A DNA stretch of 64,000 bases from Pogostemon cablin (GCA_023678885.1 CM043002.1:3242022-3306021); one strand, 5' to 3'. Shown: positions 46,220-57,462, numbered from the stretch's first letter. Notes: generated from the letters alone by a model not told the origin. Made by a program: numbers and translations.

Positions 46220-46257
<38 letters not shown>

Positions 46258-46731
46258 CTTGCAGATCATACATACATATGTATATATATATTAGTCTCAC
46301 ACACTGCCCATTTCAATTTCATTTATTTTGTTAATAAAATTTATCATGTTATATACGAAAATGATCGTCTCAATGTGTATATTTCATATATATAACTCTT
46401 TCGTAAAAAGGATTTCGTATGAGTAAGAAAAATTTAAGACGAAGCTTTCGACCCTCTAATGGCATGTTTTAGTTCGTTGCGACATAGCTTTGATATTATA
46501 GGCCATTTTGAAGCTCTCCTCACGAGGATCACAAACATATAATTAGTTTTGAGTTTGGATGTGAAAAGAAGAAAATATGGGGATACCCACTTCGTATCAA
46601 AAATTTTGTTCCCTTTAAACTTCGTTATTTTCATGAAATATTGGTATGCATGTGATCCTCACCTTGCGAGGACTCCATACGTACTTTCGGATTTTCAAAT
46701 GGAATTGTATAACTCAAGTTGGGTCATTTTG

Positions 46732-46779
<48 letters not shown>

Positions 46780-48270
46780 AAAGTTGATGATCTCGTAAAA
46801 AGCAATCATGTTGAATTTTTTTTTATTTACATTATTTATTTATTTATTTAATTATTTATTTATTTAGTAATTTATTATTATTATTATTATTACTTTTATT
46901 CAGTTAATTCTATTTTATTATTTATTTTATATCTATTTATTTAATTTAACTTTTTATGTTATTTAGTATTTTATTATTATTTATCTTATTTTATTCTATT
47001 AATTTAATTCCTTTTCAATATTAATTATAATTTACTATTATTATCATTATTATTATTATTTTTACTTATTATTTGTTTATTTCATTTCATTTTTATTTTG
47101 TTATTTATTTAATATATTATATTTACTTATTTAATTTAACTTTTTATGTTAAATATTCATATAATTATGTCACTATTATTAATTTAGATGAAGAATCTTT
47201 ATTTTTTATTTTTTTTTATAAACATGAATGTCATTTGAATTTATATTTTAATGTTACACTTATTATTAAAGTAGAAAACTATAATTGTTAAATTATTATT
47301 TTAAATGATATATTTTTTTTAAAATTAATAATTAGTTTGTGTAAACTATTTTCTAGAAATTAGTTTTAATAATAGGTATTATTATTAGAAGTAGAACTCA
47401 GTTTAGTATACCTTTGCAGGCATACCTGAGACTCACGAGCAAGCCTAGTCCACTTTACACGGTTTCGATAAGATTAAGGTGGGGGTAACTTTCACTCTTT
47501 ACTGAGTGTTACATTTTATGTCATGATTGCTATGTTAAGATGTGATATGTGTTACTGATATGACATGTTATGTGTCATGTGTGCTTTTAGTTCGATGATA
47601 AATATTTTCTACTAACACTTGTACGGGGTGACGACTCGGTGCACATATACCAACTAACACAAGTTACTGGCTACGTCGGTTCAGTACTAAAATATATTTC
47701 AAAGTATGTTATCATTGTATTGGGGTGACGGCCTGGTACACATATACCAACTAACACAAGTTATCGGATGACGGTTCGGTCTAAAATATTTTCATTGAGT
47801 TATCGAACAACAATGTGCAAATTATTTTATTAGATGGCATATGTTACATCTTATGGTATATTTGGCATGCATATTTATTTTTAACTGTGCAATCATTTAA
47901 GTTAACCCACTGAGTGTATTTTAGACGCTCACCCCTCATTGATTTTCAGAACAAGATTTAGAAGATGGAGAAGCCTTCGCAGTTGACCCAAGCCTTTAGA
48001 AGACTTTATATTATGACTTATATTTTAGTATTTTCTTAGAACTTTATTTCAGATATATCATCTGAACGTACTTATTTTGGATATTTCATTCTACTCGGGT
48101 GAGTAGATGCTAATATGTAATAATCTTTATGCGACTTTTACTTTATTATACTATCGCTTTGGGGATCTTTTTATATTATTCCGCTGTGCATTCTCGACCC
48201 CATTATTATTATATTGGGGAATTTATATCTAGTAGCGTCCCAACCCCATAGCGTAACTCGGGACGTTACA
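45826..48270 (+). repeat. 3' LTR of gypsy element
   Basis: 2,445 bp, preceded by the purine tract AGTAGGGGTGGA and followed by TTATC. Ends GGGACGTTACA where the 5' LTR has GGGGCGTTACA. ORFs inside it, and inside the 5' LTR, are AT-repeat artefacts. Confidence 0.95.
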
Positions 48271-48275
48271 TTATC

Positions 48276-48639
48276 ATTTGTAACATAGTAAATAAAGATT
48301 AAAAAAAGATCACAACAATAATAAGATAAAAAAAAAAGCAAAGTCTCTTGTGAAACGTTATTTATATGAAACGGTTTGTGAGACGTGTTAAAGTATGTCT
48401 ATTATTTAGATAAAATATGTTTAACAGTTTTTAAAGTACGTTTTCTAAAGTATGCTGAATCATGCATTAAAGTATGATTTGGTATGTTATAATATAATTA
48501 TTATTAACATAGTTTAACTACAAATAAGCATACTTTATATATATAATAAGCATACTTCAGTGATGGGTCAACCCGTCTCACAAATAACCCGTCTCACAAG
48601 AGAGTTACTAAAACAAAAAGCTATAATTTCATTGTTAAA
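48276..48639. other. AT-rich flank, no gene
   Basis: Contains AAAGTATG(A/T/C)-type repeats near 48390-48550 and two GTCTCACAA..AACCCGTCTCACAAG segments. No coding sequence. Confidence 0.4.
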
Positions 48640-48960
48640 TTGGTTTACCAACGGATTAGCAATGGAATCCGTTGGTAAATTTCCGTTGGTATAGTGGTGG
48701 TTGGCAAATTTTTAGCAACGAAAATTCAAATCCATTGATAATCCATTGCTAATAATTTCATTGGTAATTTATATAATGATCCCCTTTGTAATCCGTTGGT
48801 AACTATCAACGAATTAATTATGTTGGTAAAATAGAGAACAAATACGTTGGCATTCCATTCCTAAAAGAAAAATGTCATTTTTGTTGCTAATCAATTGGTA
48901 AACACCAACGGATTGAATTCCGTTGATAAATTCTCTTGTTAAAAGATAATTTCTTTTGTG
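48640..48960. mobile_element. CACTA-like subterminal repeat cluster
   Basis: About ten copies, in both orientations, of a CCGTTGGTAA/TTACCAACGG-type decamer, some diverged. Dense inverted copies of one short motif are typical of En/Spm (CACTA) subterminal transposase-binding regions. The nearest terminus (TTTCTTTTGTGTTA) is not a clean CACTA end, so this is a decayed end fragment. Confidence 0.5.
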
Positions 48961-48963
48961 TTA

Positions 48964-48966
<3 letters not shown>

Positions 48967-49031
<65 letters not shown>
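48967..49031. repeat. (TA)n microsatellite
   Basis: About 65 bp of AT dinucleotides directly after the CACTA-like cluster. Confidence 0.97.
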
Positions 49032-49038
<7 letters not shown>

Positions 49039-49611
49039 TCTTTTTTTCATTTTTAAATAAATAATTATTAGTTAAAATTAATTTTAAATATAATATATAA
49101 TATAAAAGAAAAAAATAAAAATAAAAATAATAAGATAGATATTCAAATTTGATAAATTAGTTATAGTTTATTTATGGAAGAAAATTAATTTATCTAATAA
49201 ATGAATTCAAATAACTTAAAATAATAGTAAGGATATAATAGTGATTAAATCTTGATAAAATGCTATTTATCCGGATCAAATTAATCCAAATAGCAAGTTT
49301 CTTTATAAAAAAAATTTGTAAGACTGTCTTATATTAAATTTTCACTTAAAAATAATATCTCAATGATCGCACCCGCTTATTACGTGGGCTAATATATATT
49401 CAAAATCTTATCCTCAACCATCACCTTCATTTCATTATTATACTACAAAAAAACAAAAGTCAATTAAACTCAATTATTTTCATAACAGTGACTGACAAGC
49501 GTCATTTTCTAAATAATTCATGAAAGTTGGCAAGAAATAATAATGCAAAGGGGTAGATCCAAAATTTATATTTTGGGTACAATTTATTACTCTTTCCTTC
49601 TTTAACGGCTT
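49032..49611. other. AT-rich spacer
   Basis: No gene. Contains the CAAAATCTTATCCTCAACCATCACC dispersed repeat (in part, near 49400) and a degenerate AT-rich run. Confidence 0.4.
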
Positions 49612-49620
49612 GACTATATA

Positions 49621-50890
49621 GGGATAAAAACTAATTCAATCCCACAACTTTGCTGATGGACTGTTTTAATCCAAAAAAGATAAAATTGTCAATTTAATAC
49701 CATTAATTTAAAAATAGGACAAAACACGTCTTATTTTTGCCAGAAAAACCACGTCACGCCAGTTTCCTACCGGAATGATGATGTAGTGCTGACGTGACAT
49801 GTGAGTTAACATTTTAAATAATATTTTAATGCCAATATGACATTTTCTTTTTTCTTAAATTTTAAATAATTAAAAAACATAAATTAAAAAATATTAAACA
49901 TATTAAAAAAAACTAAATGCCATAGAAGATGAAGACCGAGGACGAAGGGGGTGGCGCCGCCGCCGCCACCGCCACCTGCGGAGTGGGAGAAGAAACACTT
50001 TTTGGTGAAAATAATGGGTAGAGTGTATTCTTTCTGAAGAAATCATTGAGCTAAGTAAGGAAAATTCTCGCAATCCATTCGTCGAATCAAGAGATATGGA
50101 TATGGGGTTTTCACCGATTCTTATCCTGCAGGTTAAATATCTTGAAAATAATCGAAATCAACCCAATGAAAATTCTGGGTTGTCAGCAAAGTTGTTAAAA
50201 TTTCATGATTAGCGAAGGTCAATTCACTGATGAGGATTTCAAATAAGCGAAAGAATTGATAGGATTTATTTTTGGTGTTGAGGTGAGAGAGAGGGGAATT
50301 TGGGAATTAGGGTTTTAGAGAGAGAAAATGGCGGTGCCGTGGAGCATGAGTTTGTGGGTGGCGAGAATGATATGGCTGGCGTTGAGTGGTTGTGTGGTGT
50401 CTTGCCTCACCATCGCCGACCAGATTGGCAGTTCGCTGCGAACCGGAGACATCGGCCCGTTTCATGCTGATTGACTGCGAATCGGTTCGTTTCCATCTTG
50501 ATTAACGTAAAAGAAACTCTGTAAATCAATGGAGTTATACTTTCTTCTCCCACTCCTTCCATTCCGCAGTGGCGGCTCCACCCCATCGTCGTCGGCTTTC
50601 ACTAACATTTAGTTTTTTAAATTTTTAATAATTTTGGTTTATGTGTTTTAATTATTTTAAATTAAAAAACTGCCATGGCATTAAAATAATATTTAAAATG
50701 TTGACTCACATGCCACGTCAGCGTCATATCATCATTCCGACTGAAAATTAGTATGCCGTGATTTTTCCGAGGAAAATGGGATGTGTTTGACCCTATTTCT
50801 GAATTAGTGGTACTAAATTGACAATTTTATCTTTTTTGGGACTAAAATAGCTCATGAATAAAGTTATGAGACTAAATTAGTTTTTATCCA
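49621..50890. mobile_element. Mutator-like element with long inverted repeats, possible gene capture
   Basis: Left end GGGATAAAAACTAATTC; right end reads TGGATAAAAACTAATTT on the other strand. The inverted repeats run inward for roughly 240 bp or more and pick up again near 49935-50000 and 50545-50605 (CTTCTCCCACTC and its complement). A 9-bp duplication with one mismatch, GACTATATA / AACTATATA, flanks it; 9 bp is diagnostic of Mutator elements. The interior (about 49930-50600) is GC-rich, with GCCGCC repeats and a CACCATCGCCGACCAGATTG segment, unlike surrounding DNA, as in Pack-MULEs. No transposase and no intact ORF. Confidence 0.7.
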
Positions 50891-50985
50891 AACTATATAC
50901 GCATATTTTAGTTGCACATGATTTAAGAAATGTGATTTTTTATTAGATGAGGTAAAAAAGTGTTGGAGTAATTAAATAGAATAAA

Positions 50986-50986
<1 letters not shown>

Positions 50987-51064
<78 letters not shown>
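50987..51064. repeat. (TA)n microsatellite
   Basis: About 78 bp of AT dinucleotides. Confidence 0.97.
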
Positions 51065-51067
<3 letters not shown>

Positions 51068-51390
51068 GACCTTGATTATATTAATTTAATGACATTGTTT
51101 TTAGTATTATTAGATTGTCGATATGATGAAAGTTATGGTATTTTTGTAGCATATTAAGGCTATAAATATAGTGAATTATTACTATTATGAGAGTGCATAT
51201 ATGTTATTTTGTGATGGATAAAAAAGATAAATATTAATCTATAAAATGAACCAATGCAGTATATTTTAGAAAATATAAATATATCAACATAGTATTAATT
51301 AATATCAAGATTAGAACATTATTTTTTATTATAATTTAAGAAAATAAACATAAATAAAATAATAATATTGATGAATTATATTATAATTTA

Positions 51391-51583
51391 TACTCCCTCC
51401 GTCCATCCGTAAGGTATTCATTTGCTTTTTGCACGTGAATTAAAAAATATTATTATTTTATATAAAGTTGGTAAGTGTATTAGTAGTGAGTGGTTGGTAT
51501 GTGTGGAGCCCTTTAACTAAAGGATAAAAATGAATACTTTAAAGGTGGACGACTAAAATAGAAAAATAGATACCTTAACAGCA
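51391..51583. mobile_element. Stowaway-like MITE
   Basis: Left end TACTCCCTCCGTCCATCCG is clear; the right end (AAATAGATACCTTAACAG) is diverged and its border approximate. The interior CTTTTTGCACGTGAATTAA motif recurs in the MITEs at 57157 and 57463. Confidence 0.7.
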
Positions 51584-52290
51584 ATTGTGGATTAAGATAA
51601 TTTTACAATTTAAAGAGTAAAATAACATGTAGAAGAGTATAAACTCTTTATTGAGATAGGGATGTTATTCAAAAAAATTAAATTGCGAAGAAATTAATTG
51701 GTTCTATCATTAAATTTTATTATTATTTTGTTTATGTTGTATATAAATCATGCATCCATGAATACAACAATTAATCACATGTGGAGGGAGGATGATGATT
51801 GGGTAAGCAATAAGCATGATCAAAAGATGTGATCATCTATTGACATAAGATTGAAACCATTGGATCAATTCTTGAAGAATGCGGCCTACTGTCACTTGGG
51901 ATGAAGAATCAAGTTAGTTGAGTAGTTGGTTTGTTACATAACAACAAATCCAGTTGGCTTGATCACATGGAGCAACTAAGAATCAATATAAGGGCATTAG
52001 CAACATCTTGAAGCATTATCATCTCATCAGTTTCAGTAGTTAAGAAGTTAGGGTTCTTAGAAGTTTAGTTCATCATCTTCATCAAGAAGTTATAGCCTTT
52101 AAACCATCATTAGTGATCTTTCTTCTCCTTAAGTAGACGATGTTTTAAGCCGAACTACTATACATCCTTGAGTTTCTTCTTTGTTTTATTTCATATTCAA
52201 TTTAGATTCATCATGAGAGAGTTATAAGTGATGTTGTGTGTGAGTGTTTGATCAAAGAGGAGTTCAAATCTTGCATGTATTCATAAGAAT
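51584..52290 (+). other. Upstream region of truncated copia element, LTR likely
   Basis: By position should contain a 5' LTR: a TGTATATAAATC TATA-like motif near 51737 and GTTAGGGTTCTTAG near 52045. Without a second LTR its borders cannot be set. Confidence 0.35.
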
Positions 52291-52310
52291 TGACGCCATT
52301 TGTGGAAGCC
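52291..52310 (+). promoter_or_regulatory. Putative primer-binding site of truncated copia element
   Basis: TGACGCCATTTGTGGAAGCC resembles the TGGCGCCGTCTGTGGGAA leader start seen in many plant LTR elements, and lies 36 nt before the gag start. Confidence 0.45.
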
Positions 52311-52345
52311 AAGAAGTAGGTGATTAAGTGGAGCAGAAGATCAAC

Positions 52346-53665
52346 ATGGTTACTACCAAGTTTGACATTAAAAGGTTCTCTGAGAAGACAGACTTCAGTC
52401 TGTGGAGGATGAAGATGGAGGCCATCTTGATTCAGCAAGGGTTATCAGATACAATCAAACCTCTTCATGTGAATCAAGCGACAGAAGTTGATGCTGTTGC
52501 AAATGCAGCAGAGCAAGAACATCAATCAAAGGCTAGAAGTGCAATTATCCTACGCCTTGGAGACAAAGCTCTAAGGGAGATTGCAAAGGAAACTTCAGCC
52601 AGAGGAGAGTGGAAGAAACTGGAGGAGCTGTACATGGTTAAAAGTTTGGCAAATCACTTGTCATGAAGCAGAAATTATACTCTTTCAGAGTATTAGAAGA
52701 TAAGTCAGTTAACAGCCAATTGGATGAGTTTAACAAGATAATTGATGATTTGAAAAATATAGTTGTGGCTCTATCAAGTAAGGATATAGTTGTTATTCTA
52801 TCATGTCAGCTCTTCCAAAGTCCTTTGAAAGATTGAGAGATACTCTTATATTTAGTAATGTTGAATCAATCACCCTTGAGCAGGTATTGTTGGCAGTTAA
52901 GGCAAAGGTACTTCACAAGAATTTAGATCCACAAGTTATTGAAGAAGGTTTAGTAGCAAAGAAACAGAATCAGTGGAGCAAGAATAACAAGAACAACAAT
53001 GCTGATAAAAGGAAGCTAGAAAAGAATCAAAATATTCCATCTGATGAGGAAGAAAATAAGAATTGTTTTCACTGTAATAAGTTTGGACATTTCAAGAAGC
53101 AATGCTTCAAATGGAAGGCAATGGTGGCAAAGAAGATAGATGAAAAGGGAAGAAATAAGAGGCCACATGCAAATCAGGTAACAACTAATCAAAGATTTCA
53201 TTAAAGCTTTCTCAGTTTGTTCTAGTTTAGTGTCAAATGAATGTGTTATGGATTTAGGGTGTACTTTCTATATGACTTCTAGAAAAGATTGGTTTATTAA
53301 ATTAAGATCACAAGATGAAGGATCAGTCATGCTTGGTGATGATCACTCCAGTAAAATTGAAGGAATATGTTATGTCAGACTTAAAATATTTGATGGGAAA
53401 ATTAGAATGTTGACTAATGTCAGATATGTACTAAGTTTAAGAAAGAATCTAATCTCTCTTGGAATGTTAGATTCTCAAGGTTATGAATTCTATTTAAAGG
53501 GAGGGACACTTACTATCATGAAAGGAAGTTCACTAGATGTTAAAGGAATTAAGAGGTCTGATTTGTATTTCTTAGATGGTTCTGTTGTAATTGGACAAAT
53601 CAATACCATTAAGGATGATAGTAGTGTTAAAACATGACATGTGAGGCTTGGTCATATAAGTGAAG
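52346..53665 (+). pseudogene. gag: Truncated copia gag-protease
   Basis: Starts MVTTKFDIKRFSEKTDFSLW. UBN2-type gag follows, with a frameshift near 52660 (after KSLANHLS) and another near 52800 where the SALPKSFERLRDTL segment begins. The zinc knuckle CFHCNKFGHFKKQC is intact at about 53064-53105. After a stop at 53202 the protease part follows from about 53230, with the catalytic site read as D-L-G instead of D-S/T-G, then the YVLSLRKNLISLGMLD segment, a stop at about 53635, and HVRLGHIS. Sequence after about 53670 is unrelated, so integrase, RT and RNase H are missing. No 3' LTR recognised. Confidence 0.8.
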
Positions 53666-53669
53666 ATAT

Positions 53670-54068
53670 TTTCTCTACCCTCTATACTCCGAAAAAGAAA
53701 ATATCACTTTATCCAATAACATAAAAAGTTACTTTAATTTCAATTTTGTCAATCATTTTTCATACACATACTATTACTTTATAATATTTTAAACTTAAAA
53801 ATATTACAATACCCTTTAAAATCAAACAAAATTAATTAAAAATATAATTTTTCTTAAACAATATGGTACAATAAACAGGAAGGGTGGCTTGAAACGGTGG
53901 TAGGAAGTATTTTTTTAAGTCTTTTCACCTTTACTCTTTCTATCTGCCTCTTAATCTCCTAATGTTGTAGCATATTTTTGTCGGTGGGCGTTTCAGTCTC
54001 CTACTGTTGTAGCATGTGATTGTCATTTCAGCACAGTCGCGAAGATACTATTAATTAATAGTTAAAAA
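53670..54068. other. Spacer between copia fragment and TRIM-like element
   Basis: No gene. Contains an imperfect repeat of TCTCCTA(A/C)TGTTGTAGCAT near 53954 and 53997. Ends in AAAAA, the left target duplication of the next element. Confidence 0.4.
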
Positions 54069-54489
54069 TGTTGGGTTTTGTCAAGAATAATTTAAGAGAT
54101 TTCTTTTATTTCTTTGTCCCACATCGGATGAAGAGTAAAAGGAGATGTATTTCTTAGGCTATATAAGGAGGCCCTTGGACTTGATATCAAGTGCACCAAT
54201 CAAGTACATTTTAATCTTTGTGTTTGATTCTTTTTAAATTCCTTTCTAAGATTCTCGGTTGTGAGAATGGGGAGAAAGGTGTGAATTAGTTAAAAATTTG
54301 TAAGAGTGTAGGGATTGGGTCGGAAGAGAGAAATTCTGTGTGATTTTACAAATTTTTTACATAGTGGTATTTTCTCGGTCTGTGATTTTTCTCCGATTTT
54401 GTAGTTTTCACGTAAATTCTTGTGTTGTGCTTTTTATGCTCTTCTTTATTTGTCCCTTAGGAATGAATGTGGATCTGCTAATCCCAACA
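54069..54489 (+). repeat. 5' LTR of gag-less copia derivative
   Basis: 421 bp, TGTTGGGTTTTGTC...ATCCCAACA. Contains TTGTCCCACATCGGATG and TATATAAGGAGGC (likely TATA box near 54161). Confidence 0.9.
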
Positions 54490-55479
54490 AGTGGTATCAA
54501 AGCCCGATTCGTGCACTTATAAAGTTCTTAGTATGCTCTGTGGCTGCAGCATAGTCTGACCTTTCACATCAGAAAAGATTTTATGAGAGGAAGAATGTTA
54601 TTAATTAGGCTAAGGGTGACATGAAAGAAGTGGAAAAAGCTAGTGGCACAAGGGGGTCAGAAGATCAGCAGGATGCGGTGGCATCTCCTTTCTTGCGGTG
54701 AAATGCAGTGGACTGTGGCGACAGTGGCGTGGCAAGGAGTAGGATTTGTAGGTCAGTAGTTTTTGACGGAGTTCTTGGACCTGCAGCAATAAGAATTGCT
54801 GGGACTTCCAGTGGTGGAGTTGGCTCAACAGCGGTATGGGATTTCCATGGATGTCGGCTCAAGGAGGTTTGAAAGGAACGAGATTTTCCGGTAATAACTG
54901 GTGGCGTGGGGAAGAGGCGATTCAACGAGAAAGATAGCGATGTGGTACTTGGTATCGGCGGGGCTAGATCGATAAATAGTAGCGGGCCGACAACTGGGAT
55001 AGCATCGTGAATTCTTGAGGGTTGGAATCAGCTTCAAGTGACGACACTTTCAGTAGGAAAAGAGTTCAGACAAACCTGGTGTGGCTTGGCGGTAAAAGGC
55101 AGCGACGTCATATCGGTATAGATGGTTTTTGCTCAAGGTGTAGCAATGGTGTGGTGGTTCCTTAAGGTGGAGCAATGGCACAAGAATTGCTTACGGTGGA
55201 GCAATGGTGACGTTACTGGTCAAGGAGAAGCTGGTGCGGCAACAGTTCCAAATATTGAGTTAATATTATTGGGATCCTTATAGCATGTTCAGTTGTCATG
55301 GAAAATGATGTAATAATATTAGCTGGTCTACAATTTTGCACACGGACATTGACTTGGCAGGTGATGTAGGGTGTGTGGTGGATGTATATTGATGGCTGAT
55401 GGACTTCCAAGGGAGCCAAGAGCTGGAAGTAGCACCATAAATATCAGCAGGTGTTTTCGATATGTGTCGTAGAAAATTC

Positions 55480-55635
55480 TTAGAATGGTTGAATCTAAGT
55501 GGTCTACTTATATGATGGAGTAGGATTCTCATAATTGAGAATGGATTGTCGGTGAAGACAATGATTCTTAGAATGGTTGATTCTAAGGGATTCTCGGGGT
55601 TGAGAATTGATTATCGGTAAAGACAATGTGTCTTC
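55480..55635 (+). repeat. Imperfect tandem repeat before 3' LTR
   Basis: Two units of about 75-85 bp: ATTCTTAGAATGGTTGA..CTAAG .. GATTCTC..TTGAGAATTGAT .. ATTGTCGGTGAAGACAATG, followed by the same order ending TATCGGTAAAGACAATGTG. The relative at 541-2615 has only one unit. Confidence 0.75.
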
Positions 55636-55658
55636 TTTTATTTTGAGAATGTGGAGAT

Positions 55659-56082
55659 TGTTGGGTTTTTGTCAAGAATAATTGAAGAGATTTCTTTTAT
55701 TTCTTTGTCCCACATCGGATGAAGAGTAAAAGGAAAGTGATTTCTTAGGCTATATAAGGAGGCTCTTGGACTTGATATCAATTGCACCAATCAAGTACAA
55801 TTTAATCTTTGTATTTGATTCTTTTTAAATTCCTTTCTTGAATTCTCGGTTGTGAGAATGGGGAGAAAAGTGTGAATTTGTCAAAGATTTGTAAGAGTGT
55901 AGGGATTGGGGTCGGGAGAGAGAAATTTTGTGTGATTGTACAAATTTTTCACATAGTGGTATTTTCTTGGTCCGTGGTTTTTTTTCCGATTTTGGAATTT
56001 TCATGTAAATTCTTGTGTTTTGCTTTTTATGCGCTTCTTTATTTATCCCTTAAGAATGAATGGGGATCTGTTTATCCCAACA
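55659..56082 (+). repeat. 3' LTR of gag-less copia derivative
   Basis: 424 bp, highly similar to 54069-54489 with scattered substitutions. Confidence 0.9.
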
Positions 56083-56118
56083 AAAAAATTTGTGTTGTCT
56101 CATAATTCTTTAAAGAGT

Positions 56119-56953
56119 GTTATTAAATACACACCCCATTTTATTAAATACACACCCCTTTTAATTATTTATTTTTAAATTTTATTAAATACACACCCTT
56201 CAAAATTCTAAAATTACCCTTTTAATTTTTTTAATTTTATTATGTTGGTTTGTCACCAAAACCCTATTACCAATCCCCGTCAGACATGATCAGAGAGTCA
56301 TATCTCAAGACTTTGGACGTAGTCTTCATTCCATATGACAAGAGATTTTTTTTCCCCTGAGTGTATATCATCATACGAGCTGTGAGAGCGTTAATTGAAT
56401 TATCGCACAAAAATCGGCGGTGGTATCTCTTCACATTAATCGTTTTAGAGGGAAGAGTAGAAAACACACAGAAGATCTCCATTTGGTATGTGTTAGTGCG
56501 TGTATGGGAGAGGGTCGGACTTTCTTATTTGTTTTGATTCATTGTGTGAAATTTAAAATTGGGTTTCTTTAATTTTATATGAAGTGCATATTAAAGATCA
56601 ACTACTTACTCTGGGAATTAGGGGAATCCCTTGGTTTCTTGTGTTTCCCATTTTTAAAACACATGATTGCTAAAACTGCTATTATCAGGAAAACACCAAT
56701 CGACACCACAACGATGATAACAGTTGACGTTGTATGATTATTACCACCATCATTCTTTCCTGCAAAACTCCAAATTGTTAAGTGATTTCCATGATGCGGA
56801 TGATATGTTTTGAAGTGGATGACGTGGCCAACGAAATTTAAAAGATTAGAGTGTGTATTAAATTAAATATTGGTAATTTAGACTTTTAAAATATAAAATT
56901 TAAATATATAATATTAAGGGTGTGTATTTAATAAAAGGAGGTGTGTATATAGT
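56119..56953. mobile_element. Mutator-like element carrying an exon-like segment (Pack-MULE candidate)
   Basis: Left end has three ATTAAATACACACCC(C) motifs; right end has GGGTGTGTATTTAATAAA and AGGTGTGTATAT. Same end family as 36857-37632. About 0.83 kb with a GC-richer interior that includes the splice-bordered segment at 56610-56759. No transposase. The exact target duplication could not be set. Confidence 0.55.
56610..56759 (-). pseudogene. Captured exon encoding a membrane anchor (receptor-kinase-like)
   Basis: Minus strand: acceptor TTTTGCAG precedes 56759, and donor GTAAGT follows 56610. The 150-nt exon between reads KNDGGNNHTTS, then a hydrophobic helix (VIIVVVSIGVFLIIAVLAI), then a basic stop-transfer stretch (KNGKHKKPRD). 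This is the layout of the transmembrane exon of plant receptor-like kinases such as cysteine-rich receptor kinases. No kinase or ectodomain exon was recognised nearby, so it is a gene fragment, probably carried by the surrounding transposon. Confidence 0.55.
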
Positions 56954-57156
56954 GGAACTCTTCCTTAAAATTTTAAATGTTATTTAAAAAAATATTGTAT
57001 CACTTAATGAAGGAGAGAGTGGGAAAAGGAGAGAGTGAGAAAAGAGAAGAGAGGAGAGAGAGGATGGGTCCTAAATGAGTTTTTTTTAGGACGGATACAT
57101 ACGAGGTGACAGGAGAGAGGGTAGGTCCCAAATGATTGAAAAAAAAGAGAAAAAAC

Positions 57157-57363
57157 TATTTCCTCCATCTCGGGCAAAGATGACCGTTTACTTTTTCTGC
57201 ACGTAGATTAAGTAGTATTATTATTTTATGTGTATTGGGTAGTTGTTTGAGAGGGATATGATGGGTAATGGTGGTCCTTTTTACTAAAAGGTGAAAGTGG
57301 GAACCTTGGAATGAGACGTTCAATATAGTAAAATTGGGATCTTTTAGTGGGACGGAAGAAGTA
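57157..57363. mobile_element. Stowaway-like MITE
   Basis: Left TATTTCCTCCATCTCGGGCA, right TTAGTGGGACGGAAGAAGTA, TA borders, about 207 bp. Confidence 0.75.
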
Positions 57364-57462
57364 CTTTTTGAGGTTCACCGTTGTAGAGGCCTAGATTACG
57401 TGTCAGGAAATAGGTTAATTTTTCAAAAGATAGTTTAATGTTTTAGAAAGTTATATTAAATT

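Larger units (their letters stand above)
37926..48270 (+). mobile_element. Young complete Ty3/gypsy (Del/Tekay-type chromovirus) element
   Basis: 10,345 bp with perfect 5-bp target duplication TTATC (37921-37925 and 48271-48275). LTRs of 2,471 and 2,445 bp are TGTAATACCC...CGTTACA and differ mainly in microsatellite length plus roughly 15-20 substitutions seen by eye, so the insertion is recent. Order: 5' LTR, primer site, extra ORF, gag-pol (gag, protease, RT, RNase H, integrase, partial chromodomain), purine tract AGTAGGGGTGGA, 3' LTR. Despite its youth, gag-pol carries a nonsense codon, a frameshift and a chromodomain lesion, so it is not autonomous. Confidence 0.95.
54069..56082 (+). mobile_element. 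Non-autonomous copia derivative lacking gag (relative of 541-2615)
   Basis: 2,014 bp, LTRs 54069-54489 and 55659-56082, flanked by AAAAA on both sides. Primer site TGGTATCAAAGC at 54492-54503, purine tract GTGGAGAT before the 3' LTR. The leader after the primer site (TTCTTAGTATGCTCTGTG..GCAGC..TAGTCTGA) and the region before the 3' LTR align with 541-2615. Where that element has gag, this copy has about 0.6 kb of unrelated G-rich sequence without a significant sense ORF. Small minus-strand ORFs are artefacts. Confidence 0.88.

Noticed and set aside
11825..51064. Long (TA)n tracts considered as replication or matrix-attachment signals
   Set aside because: Pure dinucleotide expansion explains them; there is no associated motif, and several sit inside transposons.
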